DNA of 64,000 nt, from contig JBAROV010000032.1 of the NCBI GenBank assembly GCA_049642465.1, positions 1-64,000 on the forward strand. Reading direction: 5' to 3'. Shown one piece after another: positions 53,170-62,233 of the stretch. Position 1 is the first letter of the stretch. Each line of letters begins with the position of its first letter. The position numbers and the translations under genes are program-made. A model generated the notes under the pieces. That model searched no databases. It worked only from the letters and a program-made list of their open reading frames with translations, and was not told where the DNA came from. This DNA comes from CAWDPQ01 sp049642465 (lineage in GTDB: Bacteria; Acidobacteriota; Vicinamibacteria; Vicinamibacterales; 2-12-FULL-66-21).

Positions 53170-54375
53170 ATGGTGACTCGATCAGGTGACCGTCGCGAAT
53201 TCCTTCGGCTGCTGCTGGCCGGGTCGCTGACCACGGCGCGCGGCTTTGCGAGGCAGAGCAGGACCACTGACGCCGCGTCCAGGATCGATCGCAAACCCGA
53301 CGGCTACCACGTGCTTCCGAGCGGCCGGATACAGGACGCGCTCGAGGCGGCGGCCCGCGATCACCAGAACAAGACTGTTCGCGTTCACGCCGGGACCTAC
53401 CGTCCTCACGCAAAGGGACAAGCGTTGATCTGGTTCAACGCCCGCCACGATGGGATCACGTTGGAGGCGGTAGGCGACGTCATTCTCACGGCGGCGCACT
53501 CCGAACTCGCCGATCCGCAGGCCCCGAGCTTTCCCGCGGTCGTGAACCACGTCATCTACTTCGGGGACGGCGTGACGCAGAAGACCGTGTTGCGCGGTTT
53601 CAAGATTACCGGCGCCAACAATTTCACCACCGGCTCCGGTCAGACTTCCCCGATCGAATCAGACGAGGTGCGGAAGACGCTGTTCTTCTTTGCGGACGGC
53701 GGTGGCATCAAGATCTACGCACGATCGTATCCAACGATCGAGCACGTCGAGATCTACGGCAACTATTCCAGCCCGTGCGGCGGCGGCGTTTCGGTCGAAC
53801 ACCTCGGGCAAGTCCAGGACTCTGTGATTTTCCGGAACTGCATCTTCCGCAACAACCGCACACAGATCACGGGATCAGCGTTGGATCTGCTGCACGGCAG
53901 CCGCGCCACAGTTGAAAACTGTCTGTTCGTCGGAAACATCGCCAATCTCGGCGTCGATTACGTGGGTCTGCTGACTGATGGCGAATACCATCCTGAGCAC
54001 GGCTCTGGGGCTCTCACGGTATTCGAAGGGTCCCGTGCGACGGTGTCGAAGAGCACGTTCACCGGAAACTGGAACGGCGTGGATGACAACGGCGCCGGCA
54101 GCACGTACGTGGACTGCATCTTCTGGAAGAACAACGCCGCCGGAGGCATCTCAACCGGTGCCCGCTACGAGCTCGACATCACGGACGGGAGCGGCGTCCG
54201 CGGATCCTTCATCCATGGCGATGTCAACGATCTCAGGGAGACGATCGGCCGAGAGCGGAACACGTTCAATCCGCCCGATCCTCGATTCGATTCGCAGTTC
54301 ACACCACGGGCACCTGAGTACGCCCGCGTCGGATATCGTCCCAGCAGGGGTTCACAACCAGAACGAACGCGCTGA
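53170..54375 (+). CDS. Exported right-handed parallel beta-helix protein
   Basis: A 401-residue protein with a Tat signal (RREFLRLLLAGS, near residue 8). Parallel beta-helix repeats follow (GITLEAVGDVIL; HVEIYGNYSSPCGGGVSVE; VIFRNCIFRNNRTQITGS), of the DUF1565/pectate-lyase-like kind. Such folds usually bind or cleave polysaccharide. No calcium or catalytic site is unambiguous, and it may be a structural surface protein. It shares no operon with its neighbours. Confidence 0.72.
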   Translation: MVTRSGDRREFLRLLLAGSLTTARGFARQSRTTDAASRIDRKPDGYHVLPSGRIQDALEAAARDHQNKTVRVHAGTYRPHAKGQALIWFNARHDGITLEAVGDVILTAAHSELADPQAPSFPAVVNHVIYFGDGVTQKTVLRGFKITGANNFTTGSGQTSPIESDEVRKTLFFFADGGGIKIYARSYPTIEHVEIYGNYSSPCGGGVSVEHLGQVQDSVIFRNCIFRNNRTQITGSALDLLHGSRATVENCLFVGNIANLGVDYVGLLTDGEYHPEHGSGALTVFEGSRATVSKSTFTGNWNGVDDNGAGSTYVDCIFWKNNAAGGISTGARYELDITDGSGVRGSFIHGDVNDLRETIGRERNTFNPPDPRFDSQFTPRAPEYARVGYRPSRGSQPERTR

Positions 54376-54380
54376 ATAAA

Positions 54381-56321
54381 TCATTGTTCGCGGATCGTGA
54401 TGGTCGAGTTCATCGTAATCGGCGGACGAACCGTCTGTTTCGCTCCCGAGGGCCAGACGATGTCGATCTTGTCGACGGACTCCGCCCGGCCAAGACCGAA
54501 ATACAGCGGGTAGAGACTGTGCGATAGGTACCCCGAGCTGCCATCCAAGACTTTCGTGTAGGACGTGGATCCCGCGGTGACCGTAACGACCGCACCGAGA
54601 CCGGCCCGGTTCGATTTGCTGCCAGCAAGTTTCACCGCGACGTATCGGATGGCTCCCTTGTCGCTCAGATTGCTGACGAGGACCATCGGCGCGGCATTGA
54701 ACTCGTTGGTCACGATATCGAGATCGCCATCGCCGTCGAGATCGAAAATGACCGCCGATCGCGTGCCGCGTGCGCCCCAGATCGTCACCCGTCCGGTCGC
54801 CCCTGCGGCGTCAGGGTGCTCTTTGTCTTTTCCTGATGCATCCAGCTCGAACCAGGGCGTGGCAATACCACCCTGCCGCGGCTCGATGCCGAGCACGAAT
54901 TCCGCGTCCACGAAACGCTGGCCGCGATCGTTGAGCCTGAGCGTATTGATCATGTAGCGCTCGGGATAATTCATACCGGAAGCGATCAAGACGTCGTCAT
55001 ATCCATCGGCATTCAGATCGCCGACACTGGGGCCCCAGGGGCAGTAGTTCTCCAGACTGATTTCATCCGAGACTTCGCGAAACTTGTTGGGCCCCTCCTT
55101 GAGAAAAAACGAGTTGCCCCAGATGCTCTTGGCTCCCGTTCCGCGGAATTCGACCGGCCATTGCATGTTCGACTTCAGCTTCTCGCGCTCGGGGCCGATC
55201 GTCTCGCTCATATCGGAGTGCATATCGGTGACGAAAATGTCCTGACGGCCGTCGTTGTTGAAGTCGAATACTTTGATGCCCATCGAGCCCCAGGACGTCT
55301 TCGGGAACACCAGACGACTCTTGCGCGCGAAGCGGGTTCCGCCGACGTTCTCGTAGTACTGATCGTCCCCCTGCATGTTGACCAGGTAGACGTCGGGCCA
55401 CCCATCGTCATTGACATCCACCGTACTCGCGTCTCCTGTCCACGAGACGTCGCGCAGGCCGGTTCGCAGCGACACGTCTACGAATCGATTCTTTCCCGCG
55501 TTGCGAAAGAGGATGCTTCGTTCGGTCCGTTCCGGTTTCAGGTGACCTGAGAAGGCGTCTTCGAATGCGACGTAATACTTTTGACCCTCTCCCGCAACCG
55601 TGTTCGTCGTGTAGCGGCCGACGTTGACGAGCAGCAGATCCAGCAGTCCGTCGCGGTCGTAATCGAAGAACAGAGCGCCCGACGAGTGGCCGACGTAGTT
55701 GAGCCCCGAGGCTGATGAGATGTCGCGAAAGCGGCCTCGGCCGTCGTTCTCGAAGAGTCTGTTGCCGCCGCGGACGGTTGTGACATAGAGGTCCGCATCA
55801 CCGTCGTTGTCAACGTCGGCAAACGAAGCCGTGACACCGACTTTGCCAGCGACAGCGACTCCGGCCGACGCCGTGATGTCCTCGAACTTCCCTCCACCGG
55901 TGTTTCTCCAGAGTTGGTTGCCGCCGACCTGGCTGACGAAATAAATGTCAGAGCGTCCGTCTCCGTCTACATCAGCAATCGCGATGCCGTTGCCGTGATC
56001 GTAGTGAGCCGCCTTGTAGGTCTTCCCCGCATCGTCCACGATCCGATGCCGGAACGAGATGCCGCTGTCGACTACGCGGTCGGTGAATCGAAAATCATGG
56101 AAGACACTGCTGCCGGCAATCGCCTTGGTCTGTGCATCGCGGAGAGCCTCGAGCCACGAGGTGTCTTTGAGGTCCTCGGGAACATAACGAACAGTGGTTC
56201 TGCCGGAAGGGATCTGAGCAGCTGAGGCAGTTGCCCGTGACAGCGGCCGTGATGACACAAGCGGCATTCCGGCGGCAACGGCGGCCGTCAGGACGGCCGC
56301 ACGAACGGACCAGGGCGTCAT
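54381..56321 (-). CDS. CRTAC1-like FG-GAP/VCBS repeat surface protein with UnbV/ASPIC C-terminus
   Basis: A 646-residue exported protein. A signal to about 34 is followed by seven calcium-binding repeats (DVDGDGRSDIYF, DVDNDGDADLYV, DYDRDGLLDLLL, DVNDDGWPDVYL, DFNNDGRQDIFV, DLNADGYDDVLI, DLDGDGDLDIVT) of an integrin-like propeller. The C-terminal ~100 residues form the UnbV/ASPIC domain (GLGAVVTVTAGSTSYTKVLD, then IDIVWPSGAKQTVRPP). The architecture is common in Acidobacteria and is probably an adhesin or scaffold at the cell surface. The last stop lies six bases past the convergent beta-helix gene. Confidence 0.87.
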   Translation of the reverse strand: MTPWSVRAAVLTAAVAAGMPLVSSRPLSRATASAAQIPSGRTTVRYVPEDLKDTSWLEALRDAQTKAIAGSSVFHDFRFTDRVVDSGISFRHRIVDDAGKTYKAAHYDHGNGIAIADVDGDGRSDIYFVSQVGGNQLWRNTGGGKFEDITASAGVAVAGKVGVTASFADVDNDGDADLYVTTVRGGNRLFENDGRGRFRDISSASGLNYVGHSSGALFFDYDRDGLLDLLLVNVGRYTTNTVAGEGQKYYVAFEDAFSGHLKPERTERSILFRNAGKNRFVDVSLRTGLRDVSWTGDASTVDVNDDGWPDVYLVNMQGDDQYYENVGGTRFARKSRLVFPKTSWGSMGIKVFDFNNDGRQDIFVTDMHSDMSETIGPEREKLKSNMQWPVEFRGTGAKSIWGNSFFLKEGPNKFREVSDEISLENYCPWGPSVGDLNADGYDDVLIASGMNYPERYMINTLRLNDRGQRFVDAEFVLGIEPRQGGIATPWFELDASGKDKEHPDAAGATGRVTIWGARGTRSAVIFDLDGDGDLDIVTNEFNAAPMVLVSNLSDKGAIRYVAVKLAGSKSNRAGLGAVVTVTAGSTSYTKVLDGSSGYLSHSLYPLYFGLGRAESVDKIDIVWPSGAKQTVRPPITMNSTITIREQ

Positions 56322-56341
56322 TGGATTCTCCCGAACGTATA

Positions 56342-56396
56342 CTCAGTCGCGACTGACGCTTGTCAGTCGCTAGTCGTCAGTCGCTAGTCAGTCGGA
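56342..56396. repeat. CGACTAGCGACT-type dispersed repeat, copy 2
   Basis: The minus strand reads CGACTGACTAGCGACTGACG and repeats, the same series as 39446-39486. It fills the gap between the CRTAC1 start and the sulfatase GTG and must overlie the promoters of both divergent genes. Confidence 0.6.
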
Positions 56397-56402
56397 GGCA
56401 TC

Positions 56403-57848
56403 GTGAAGCAAACGCTCCAAATTGTCACGTCCTTGATAGTTGCTGTGGCACTGCTCTCGCTGCCGGGAGGCGCGCAGAATCCGACCGGATCCGCACGCCC
56501 GAACATCCTGTTCGCTATCGCGGACGACTGGTCGTGGGCGCACGCCGGCGCGTACGGCGACCGCACGGTCGCAACGCCAACGCTCGATCGAATCGCCAAA
56601 GAAGGTGCGCGGTTCACGCACGCCTTCACGGCATCGCCCTCCTGCACGCCATCTCGGGCGGCCATCCTGACCGGACAGGTCGTGCATCGTCTGGCGGAAG
56701 GAGGAAATCTTCACGGCTATCTTCCGGCGCGCTTTGCCGTGTATCCGGATCTGCTGGAAACAGCCGGGTACTTCGTCGGCTTCACCCGAAAAGGCTGGGG
56801 ACCGGGACGATTTGAGCCGGGTGGACGCTCCCGTAATCCCGCCGGGCCACAGTTCTCGGGATTCGATGAATTCATGAAACAGCGCCCCGCGGGCCGCCCG
56901 TTCTGTTTCTGGTTCGGCAGTCAGGATCCGCATCGGCCGTACGAAAAAGGCTCTGGTTTGAAGGCCGGCATGAAACTCGAGTCGGTTGTGGTGCCCCCCT
57001 TCCTGCCAGACACGCCTGAAGTTCGGAGCGATCTGCTCGACTACTACTTCGAGGTGCAGCGATTCGATCGTGAAGTCGGTCAGATTCTCGACACTCTGAG
57101 CCGGAGCGACGAACTGGACAATACGCTGGTCGTGATCACGTCGGATAACGGCATGCCGTTCCCGCGCGCGAAAGCCAACGTCTACGATGCGGGCGCGCGC
57201 ATGCCGCTCGCCATGCGCTGGCCAGGGCGAATTCCCGCTGGCCGCACGATCGACGCCTTCGTCAGCCACACCGATCTCGCGCCCACGTTCCTCGAGGCCG
57301 CGGGTCTGAACCGAGCGGCTGGTATGACCGGCAACAGCCTGATGGCGTTGCTCGAGGGCAAGCAGGTCACCGGCCGCGACCACGTATTCGTGGAGCGCGA
57401 GCGGCACGCCAATGTTCGCAACGGAGATCTGAGCTATCCGGTTCGAGCTGTACGAACCCGTGATTTTCTCTACATCCGCAACCTTCGTCCGGACCGCTGG
57501 CCCGCCGGCGACCCCGAGCAGTACTTTGCCGTGGGGCCGTTCGGCGACATCGACGGCGGTCCCACGAAATCGTTGCTCCTCGATCGGCAGAGAGACGGAC
57601 ACATCGGAAAGTTCTTTGAGCTCGCGACCGGCAAACGGCCGGCCGAGGAACTCTACGACCTGCGCCGCGATCCGTGGCAGGTGGTGAACGTCGCCGACGA
57701 CTCGCAGCATGCCAGGATCAAGGCCGAGCTTCGCTCCGCGCTCGATCGGTGGATGCGTGAGACGGGCGACCCGCGAGCAACGAGCGCCGCTGATCCCTGG
57801 GATCGATATCCGTACTACGGCCAGCCGGCCCAACGGGAAGGACGGTAA
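56403..57848 (+). CDS. Secreted type-I sulfatase
   Basis: A 481-residue periplasmic sulfatase with GTG start and a signal of about 24 residues. The modification motif C81TPSR85 (in ASPSCTPSRAAILTG) marks the Cys converted to formylglycine. DDWSWAHAGAYGD near 41 and ITSDNGMPFPR near 238 carry metal ligands. It is of normal sulfatase length with a typical C-terminal subdomain. Formylglycine generation would need a FGE or anSME enzyme elsewhere, since none is in the window. It should cleave a sulfated glycan or ester. Tail-to-tail with the next gene, one base apart. Confidence 0.87.
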   Translation: MKQTLQIVTSLIVAVALLSLPGGAQNPTGSARPNILFAIADDWSWAHAGAYGDRTVATPTLDRIAKEGARFTHAFTASPSCTPSRAAILTGQVVHRLAEGGNLHGYLPARFAVYPDLLETAGYFVGFTRKGWGPGRFEPGGRSRNPAGPQFSGFDEFMKQRPAGRPFCFWFGSQDPHRPYEKGSGLKAGMKLESVVVPPFLPDTPEVRSDLLDYYFEVQRFDREVGQILDTLSRSDELDNTLVVITSDNGMPFPRAKANVYDAGARMPLAMRWPGRIPAGRTIDAFVSHTDLAPTFLEAAGLNRAAGMTGNSLMALLEGKQVTGRDHVFVERERHANVRNGDLSYPVRAVRTRDFLYIRNLRPDRWPAGDPEQYFAVGPFGDIDGGPTKSLLLDRQRDGHIGKFFELATGKRPAEELYDLRRDPWQVVNVADDSQHARIKAELRSALDRWMRETGDPRATSAADPWDRYPYYGQPAQREGR

Positions 57849-58724
57849 TCAGGCGACGAGTTCTGAGTGCGTCAGATGTTCGAGCAGAAGCGCGTTCACC
57901 TCTGTCGCGCATTGAATGGGCAGCGCGTGGCTGGCGTTGGAAAACTCGACGAACCGTGCTCCGGCAATCGCCGACGCAATCGCCTTCCCCAGCCTCGGGG
58001 GGGCTATGGGATCGTGTCGCGCGCTCAGGACGAGCGTCGGGATGCCAGACAGTTCCCCGAGTCGGGCCGCCGCACTGTAACGCGACATCGCGCGCAGCTG
58101 TTCTGAAACGATCGGCGGCTGATCCGCCAGGTCGCGGCCGAACAGGTCCTGCAGTTCCTGCGCCAGCTTCGTCTGGTCCTTTCCTTGAACGTATTCGTCC
58201 GGCATGATCATCCGGATCATCGCCTTCCGGCGCAGCGTCCTCGTGCCGATGCGCGTTCGAAGCCCGAGCACGAGCATGCGTGCGGAAAGCCGCGTGGCAT
58301 CCGCACCGTTGGCAAACGTGCACAGCAGCGCGAGGCTCTTCACCCGATTCCGCGCCGTGAGGGCGAGGTGCTGAGCGATCAGTCCGCCGAGCGAGTGCCC
58401 CATTACGTGAAAGCGCGGGATGTTTTCGGCATCGGCGATCGCCAGAGCATCCAACGCCATCTGCTCTACTGTCAACGGATTCGACCCGCGCGGACTGCTG
58501 CCAATGCCGCAATTGTCGAAGGTGATGATGGTGAATCGGCCGGTCAGACCGTCGATCTGCGGTTGCCAGCCGCGACCGGCAACGCCGACGCCCTGGATGC
58601 TCAGCACAGAAGGACCAGTTCCAGCGATTGCGTACGACAGCGTGCGGTCACCCGCACGGGTCGATTTCCGCGTCAGGCCGGAATCTCCACGCACCGGGTG
58701 TTCCACGTCTACTCCGAGGATCAT
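57849..58724 (-). CDS. Alpha/beta-hydrolase, cytoplasmic
   Basis: A 291-residue alpha/beta-hydrolase without an export signal. Nucleophile elbow VMGHSLGGLIAQ (Ser near 111), acid SARHDPIAPP, and His NASHALPIQ. Oxyanion-type segment IQGVGVAGRGWQPQ. Family members include lactone hydrolases, proline iminopeptidase-like and epoxide-related enzymes, so the substrate is open. It converges with the sulfatase gene. Confidence 0.8.
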   Translation of the reverse strand: MILGVDVEHPVRGDSGLTRKSTRAGDRTLSYAIAGTGPSVLSIQGVGVAGRGWQPQIDGLTGRFTIITFDNCGIGSSPRGSNPLTVEQMALDALAIADAENIPRFHVMGHSLGGLIAQHLALTARNRVKSLALLCTFANGADATRLSARMLVLGLRTRIGTRTLRRKAMIRMIMPDEYVQGKDQTKLAQELQDLFGRDLADQPPIVSEQLRAMSRYSAAARLGELSGIPTLVLSARHDPIAPPRLGKAIASAIAGARFVEFSNASHALPIQCATEVNALLLEHLTHSELVA

Positions 58725-58787
58725 CGGTCCATGAACGAGCCGGCGGCTGATGAAACGCGCATAAGGCCCTCAAACTAAACTACAGGG

Positions 58788-59381
58788 ATGAGTCATACCC
58801 AGAATAGCTCGCCCACACCCATGACACAACGAACGGATCGCACGCGGCGTCCGCTTGTTTTGGAGGAATCCATCGCCATCCTGACCCGGACACCCGCGAC
58901 CCTCGACGCCATGCTGCGCGGCCTCCCCGAAGGCTGGATCGTCTCGAACGAAGGCGCCAACACCTGGAGCCCCTTCGACGTCGTCGGCCACCTGATTCAC
59001 GGCGAGCGAACCGACTGGATGCCCCGGGCAAAGATCATCCTCGAGCAGGGCGAAGCACGTCCGTTTGAGAAATTCGATCGCTCTGCACAGTTCGCGGCGT
59101 CAAAGGATCGGACGCTTCCGAGCCTGCTCGAAGAGTTCGCCTCCCTGCGACAGCAGAACCTCCGCGAACTGGCGTCGCTCGGCCTGACCGACCGTGATCT
59201 CGACCGTCGCGGCACGCATCCCGAACTCGGAGTCGTAACATTGCGCCAGCTGCTCGCGACGTGGACCGCGCACGATCTGGATCACATCGTCCAGATTTCC
59301 CGGGTGCTGGCCAGGCAGTACTCGGATGAAGTCGGTCCCTGGCGGGCTTACCTGCGGATCATCAGCGGAACGCAAGGCTGA
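58788..59381 (+). CDS. DinB-like (DinB_2) metal-dependent protein
   Basis: A 197-residue four-helix bundle with the classical His triad: DVVGHLIHGERTDW and WTAHDLDHIVQISR. It conserves the first ligand that the other DinB gene (30856-31362) appears to have lost. A thiol-dependent transferase or bacillithiol-related role is possible, but cannot be set from sequence. Weak site (CAGGG) before the ATG. Confidence 0.83.
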   Translation: MSHTQNSSPTPMTQRTDRTRRPLVLEESIAILTRTPATLDAMLRGLPEGWIVSNEGANTWSPFDVVGHLIHGERTDWMPRAKIILEQGEARPFEKFDRSAQFAASKDRTLPSLLEEFASLRQQNLRELASLGLTDRDLDRRGTHPELGVVTLRQLLATWTAHDLDHIVQISRVLARQYSDEVGPWRAYLRIISGTQG

Positions 59382-59426
59382 ATTCACATGACGATCGGGC
59401 AGTGACGCTCAGAAGTGAATAAAGCG

Positions 59427-59975
59427 TCACTCCCTCTTCAGTTGACCGCGCCGCAGCTGCCGGTACATCTCCAGCGCATCACGAATGATATTGACTGCTT
59501 CGTCTGGGCCGAGGAGGTTCTCGACGATGACCTGCTTGTGTTCGAGTGTTTTGTAGTCCTCGAAAAATCGACGAACCTCGCGCAGAAGATGCGCCGGTAA
59601 CTGGTTCTTGTCCGTGTAGTCCGCGAACGCGGGATCCCGGACGCTGATGGCGACAATCTTGTCGTCGATGCCCTTCTCATCACGCATCCGCATCACGCCA
59701 ATCGCGCGAGCCTCGACGATCGTCAACGGAAAGACGGGTTCCTGACCAAGCACGAGCGCGTCGAGCGGATCGCCATCATCGCAATACGTGCGGGGGATGA
59801 AGCCGTAATCGGCTGGATAGTAGACCGCGCTGTACAAGACGCGATCGAGCCGCAAGAGTCCGGTGTCTTTGTCCAACTCGTATTTGTTCTTGCTCCCTTT
59901 CGGGATTTCAATCACGACCGGAAATGCCGTGGCGATGAGGCTGTCGTCGACGTAGGTATCGTGCCAGGGATGCAT
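59427..59975 (-). CDS. ppa: Family I inorganic pyrophosphatase
   Basis: A 182-residue cytosolic enzyme hydrolysing pyrophosphate to phosphate, keeping biosynthesis irreversible. The metal-binding signature D-G-D-P-L-D at 67-72 (CDDGDPLDALVLG) and the substrate residues in IPKGSKNKYELDK and YPADYGFIPRTY are intact. GAGGAG lies three bases from the ATG. It is a housekeeping gene set next to an ECF sigma gene with no obvious relation. Confidence 0.93.
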   Translation of the reverse strand: MHPWHDTYVDDSLIATAFPVVIEIPKGSKNKYELDKDTGLLRLDRVLYSAVYYPADYGFIPRTYCDDGDPLDALVLGQEPVFPLTIVEARAIGVMRMRDEKGIDDKIVAISVRDPAFADYTDKNQLPAHLLREVRRFFEDYKTLEHKQVIVENLLGPDEAVNIIRDALEMYRQLRRGQLKRE

Positions 59976-60007
59976 GCTCTCCTCGGAAGCGCCAAGGGGA
60001 GCTTATC

Positions 60008-61276
60008 CTAGGTGTCGTCGAGGGCCCGCGAGATGCCCTCGAGGCTGCGAGACAGATGGCCGCGTTCAGCGGCGTTGTCTGTGAGGGCGATCGCCGCCCT
60101 GTACGCGAGCGCCGCCTCGCGGTCGCGGCCGAGGCGGCGCAACAGATCACCGCGGACGGCGTGAAACAAGTGATAGCGATCGAGTTCGAGGCGGTCCACC
60201 AGGCTCAGCGCAGCCCCCGGACCCTCGATTTCGGCCACCGCAACGGCGCGGTTCAGCGCCACGATCGGGCTCGGCCCAATCGACATGAGCAAGTCGTACA
60301 ACTGCAGGACCTGTGGCCAGTCGGTCGAGGCGGGCGTGGCGGCGTCGCTGTGAACCGCATTGATCGCGGCCTGGATTTGGTAGGGACCCGGCCGGTTCAG
60401 CCGGAGGCATTGTCTGACGAGACCTTGACCTTCGGCGATGAGCTGACGATCCCAACGGCTGCGATCCTGGTCCGTCAGCGGCACGAGACTGCCTTCCGGG
60501 GTGACGCGAGCCGGTCGACGTGCGTCGACGAGCAGCATGAGCGCGAGCAGACCAATGACCTCCGGCTCGCCGGGCATCAGTTGGGCGAGAAGCCGTCCGA
60601 GCCGGACGGCCTCCAGACAGAGATCGTCGCGGACCAGCCGGTCGCCGGATGTCGCGATGTAGCCTTCGTTGAAAATGAGATAGACGACTGCCAGAACGGT
60701 GCGAAGGCGGTTCGGCAGCTCGGCGTCGTTCGGTACCCGAAAGGGAATCCGCGCATCGCGGATTTTGCCTTTGGCCCGAACCAGTCGCTGCGCCATTGTC
60801 GACTCAGAGACGACGAAGGCGCGCGCGATCTCCTTTGTCGTCAGCCCGCCGAGCAGCCGAAGCGTCAACGGCACCTGGGCGCTCGCAGCCAGCGCGGGAT
60901 GGCAACAGGTAAAGATCAAGCGCAGTCGATCGTCTTCCACATCGGCCTCCTCGTCGATTGCCCTCTCCGCCGAACCGTACCCGCCACGTGAAGACGCCTC
61001 CCCCTGCATCAGGGCTGCCTGGGCGTGCCGATCCGCGCGAGACGCCTCCCGACGCAGGCGATCGATGGCGCGATTGCGAGCCGTTGTGATGATCCACGCC
61101 ACCGGGTTTGGCGGCAGACCGCCCGCAGGCCACCGTTCGAGAGCGGCGGTGAAAGCATCCTGGATGGCTTCCTCGGCAAGTGCGATGTCACCGAAGTGGC
61201 GAACCAGGACCGCGACGGCACGGCCGTACTCCTCGCGGAACAGATGTTCGATTTGCCGCGTATCGATCGTCGCCAC
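60008..61276 (-). CDS. ECF-type sigma factor, ECF42-like, with TPR-like C-terminal extension
   Basis: A ~422-residue RNA polymerase sigma factor, much longer than a basic ECF. Sigma2 is at about 10-80 (FGDIALAEEAIQDAFTAALE, PVAWIITTARNRAIDRLRR). A linker with IFTCCHPAL precedes sigma4 (about 125-175; LTTKEIARAFVVSESTMAQR). The ~240-residue C-terminal region has the helical repeats (LNRAVAVAEIEGPGAAL, LLRRLGRDREAALAYRAAI) that define ECF42 and replace an anti-sigma factor. The GTG at 61276 sits one base after the yciI stop, so the two are coupled. A longer start at 61324 would overlap yciI. It probably activates its own operon. Confidence 0.9.
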   Translation of the reverse strand: MATIDTRQIEHLFREEYGRAVAVLVRHFGDIALAEEAIQDAFTAALERWPAGGLPPNPVAWIITTARNRAIDRLRREASRADRHAQAALMQGEASSRGGYGSAERAIDEEADVEDDRLRLIFTCCHPALAASAQVPLTLRLLGGLTTKEIARAFVVSESTMAQRLVRAKGKIRDARIPFRVPNDAELPNRLRTVLAVVYLIFNEGYIATSGDRLVRDDLCLEAVRLGRLLAQLMPGEPEVIGLLALMLLVDARRPARVTPEGSLVPLTDQDRSRWDRQLIAEGQGLVRQCLRLNRPGPYQIQAAINAVHSDAATPASTDWPQVLQLYDLLMSIGPSPIVALNRAVAVAEIEGPGAALSLVDRLELDRYHLFHAVRGDLLRRLGRDREAALAYRAAIALTDNAAERGHLSRSLEGISRALDDT

Positions 61277-61277
61277 G

Positions 61278-61697
61278 CTAGGGCGATCCTGACAGGTGCG
61301 CGGCCGCGCGCTGCTCCTCGACATCCACGCCCCCGTTGAAAGGCCGAACCTCGATAGGGAGTCCTCCTTCCCGCTCGCGACCCGGAAGCGTCAGGGCCCG
61401 CGCGAGTTTACGGGCCCAGTCGAGCGCGGCGTCGAGATCCTGGACCTTGAGAATCAGAAAGCCGCCGATGTGCTCTTTGCCCTCGGCAAAGGGACCGTCG
61501 GTGATGAGGGCTTCACCGGCTTTCATCCGCACGACCGTCGCGGTGCCGGGAGGGTGGAGCCCGCCGTTGAAGACCCACACCCCGGCGGCCTTGGTCTGGT
61601 CGACCAGTGCATTGACATTTCGTATCACCGTCGCCAGCGCCTCGGGCGGCGGGGCTTCGCCGTCCGGCTGATAGATGCTGAGCAAATACTGTTTCAT
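61278..61697 (-). CDS. YciI/DGPF-domain protein, partner of the ECF42 sigma factor
   Basis: A 139-residue cytosolic protein with a ferredoxin-like YCII fold: MKQYLLSIYQPDGEAPPPEA, the conserved FNGGLHPPGTATVVR, and DGPFAEGKEHIGGFLIL. The DGPF residues define the group always found next to ECF42 genes. AGGAGG is well placed before the ATG. It is the first gene of the operon, with the sigma gene directly after. Its reaction is unknown; YciI-type proteins may be hydrolases or sensors. Confidence 0.88.
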   Translation of the reverse strand: MKQYLLSIYQPDGEAPPPEALATVIRNVNALVDQTKAAGVWVFNGGLHPPGTATVVRMKAGEALITDGPFAEGKEHIGGFLILKVQDLDAALDWARKLARALTLPGREREGGLPIEVRPFNGGVDVEEQRAAAHLSGSP

Positions 61698-61755
61698 GGC
61701 CTGTTCTCCTCCTTGCTCTCGTGGCTGCCGCCGCAGCGGACGCCTTCACCCTCTC

Positions 61756-61782
61756 TACGAACGGCAGGCCCTTGAATCGACA
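61756..61782 (-). promoter_or_regulatory. Candidate ECF42-type promoter upstream of yciI
   Basis: On the minus strand TGTCGA (61782-61777) is followed after 17 bases by CGTA (61759-61756). As I recall, ECF42 promoters carry TGTCGA at -35 and a CG(A/T)C-type -10, so three of four -10 bases agree. This would make the yciI-sigma operon self-activating. Transcription from here would leave a leader of about 50 bases. Confidence 0.5.
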
Positions 61783-61820
61783 CTCCGCGTGTCGCCACGA
61801 CAAGAATTCTCGCCTGCTGC

Positions 61821-61867
61821 TTGACAGACTATACTGTGCGGTATACAGTGTGCTTCATACAGTGTAT
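61821..61867 (+). promoter_or_regulatory. Promoter and candidate operator of the PadR/HAAS operon
   Basis: TTGACA at 61821-61826 and TACAGT at 61844-61849 are 17 bases apart. Overlapping the -10 is an inverted repeat ACTGT-N7-ACAGT (61833-61849). A second copy, ATACAGTGTAT, a perfect 11-base palindrome (61857-61867), follows 14 bases after the first ATACAGTGT. This is the expected picture for a PadR-type autorepressor. Confidence 0.6.
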
Positions 61868-61900
61868 GGCAACTAGTATGTGCCGCACGGTAATCAGCCC

Positions 61901-62224
61901 ATGGACACCGACATCCTCGAAAACCTCCGCCTCGAACTGAGACGTGGTTGCTTGATCCTGGCCGTCCTCGGACAGCTCAAGACCGAGCACTACGGTTACA
62001 CGCTCCGCAAGGCGCTCGCCGACCGCGGGATCGCCATCGATGAGGGCACCCTCTATCCGTTGCTGCGGCGCCTCGAGAGCCAGGGCCTGCTCGTCAGCGA
62101 ATGGCGGGAGGAGGACAAGAGGAACAAGCGGTTTTACCGCCTGTCGCGCGAAGGCAGGCAGACGCTGACACTGCTGCTCGGCGAGTGGAAGACCCTCACC
62201 GCGTCGCTCGATCGAATTCTCTAG
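61901..62224 (+). CDS. PadR-family transcriptional repressor
   Basis: A 107-residue winged-helix DNA-binding protein of the small PadR subfamily. The helix-turn-helix runs LELRRGCLILAVLGQLKTEH to TLYPLLRRLESQGLL, with the conserved Y-x-L-R-K segment YGYTLRKALADRG. I start at the ATG; a GTG 21 bases further up is possible. Nine bases separate it from the HAAS-protein gene. In Acidobacteria such PadR genes often control envelope or permease genes. It would bind the operator at 61821-61867. Confidence 0.88.
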   Translation: MDTDILENLRLELRRGCLILAVLGQLKTEHYGYTLRKALADRGIAIDEGTLYPLLRRLESQGLLVSEWREEDKRNKRFYRLSREGRQTLTLLLGEWKTLTASLDRIL

Positions 62225-62233
62225 GAGCTAAGG

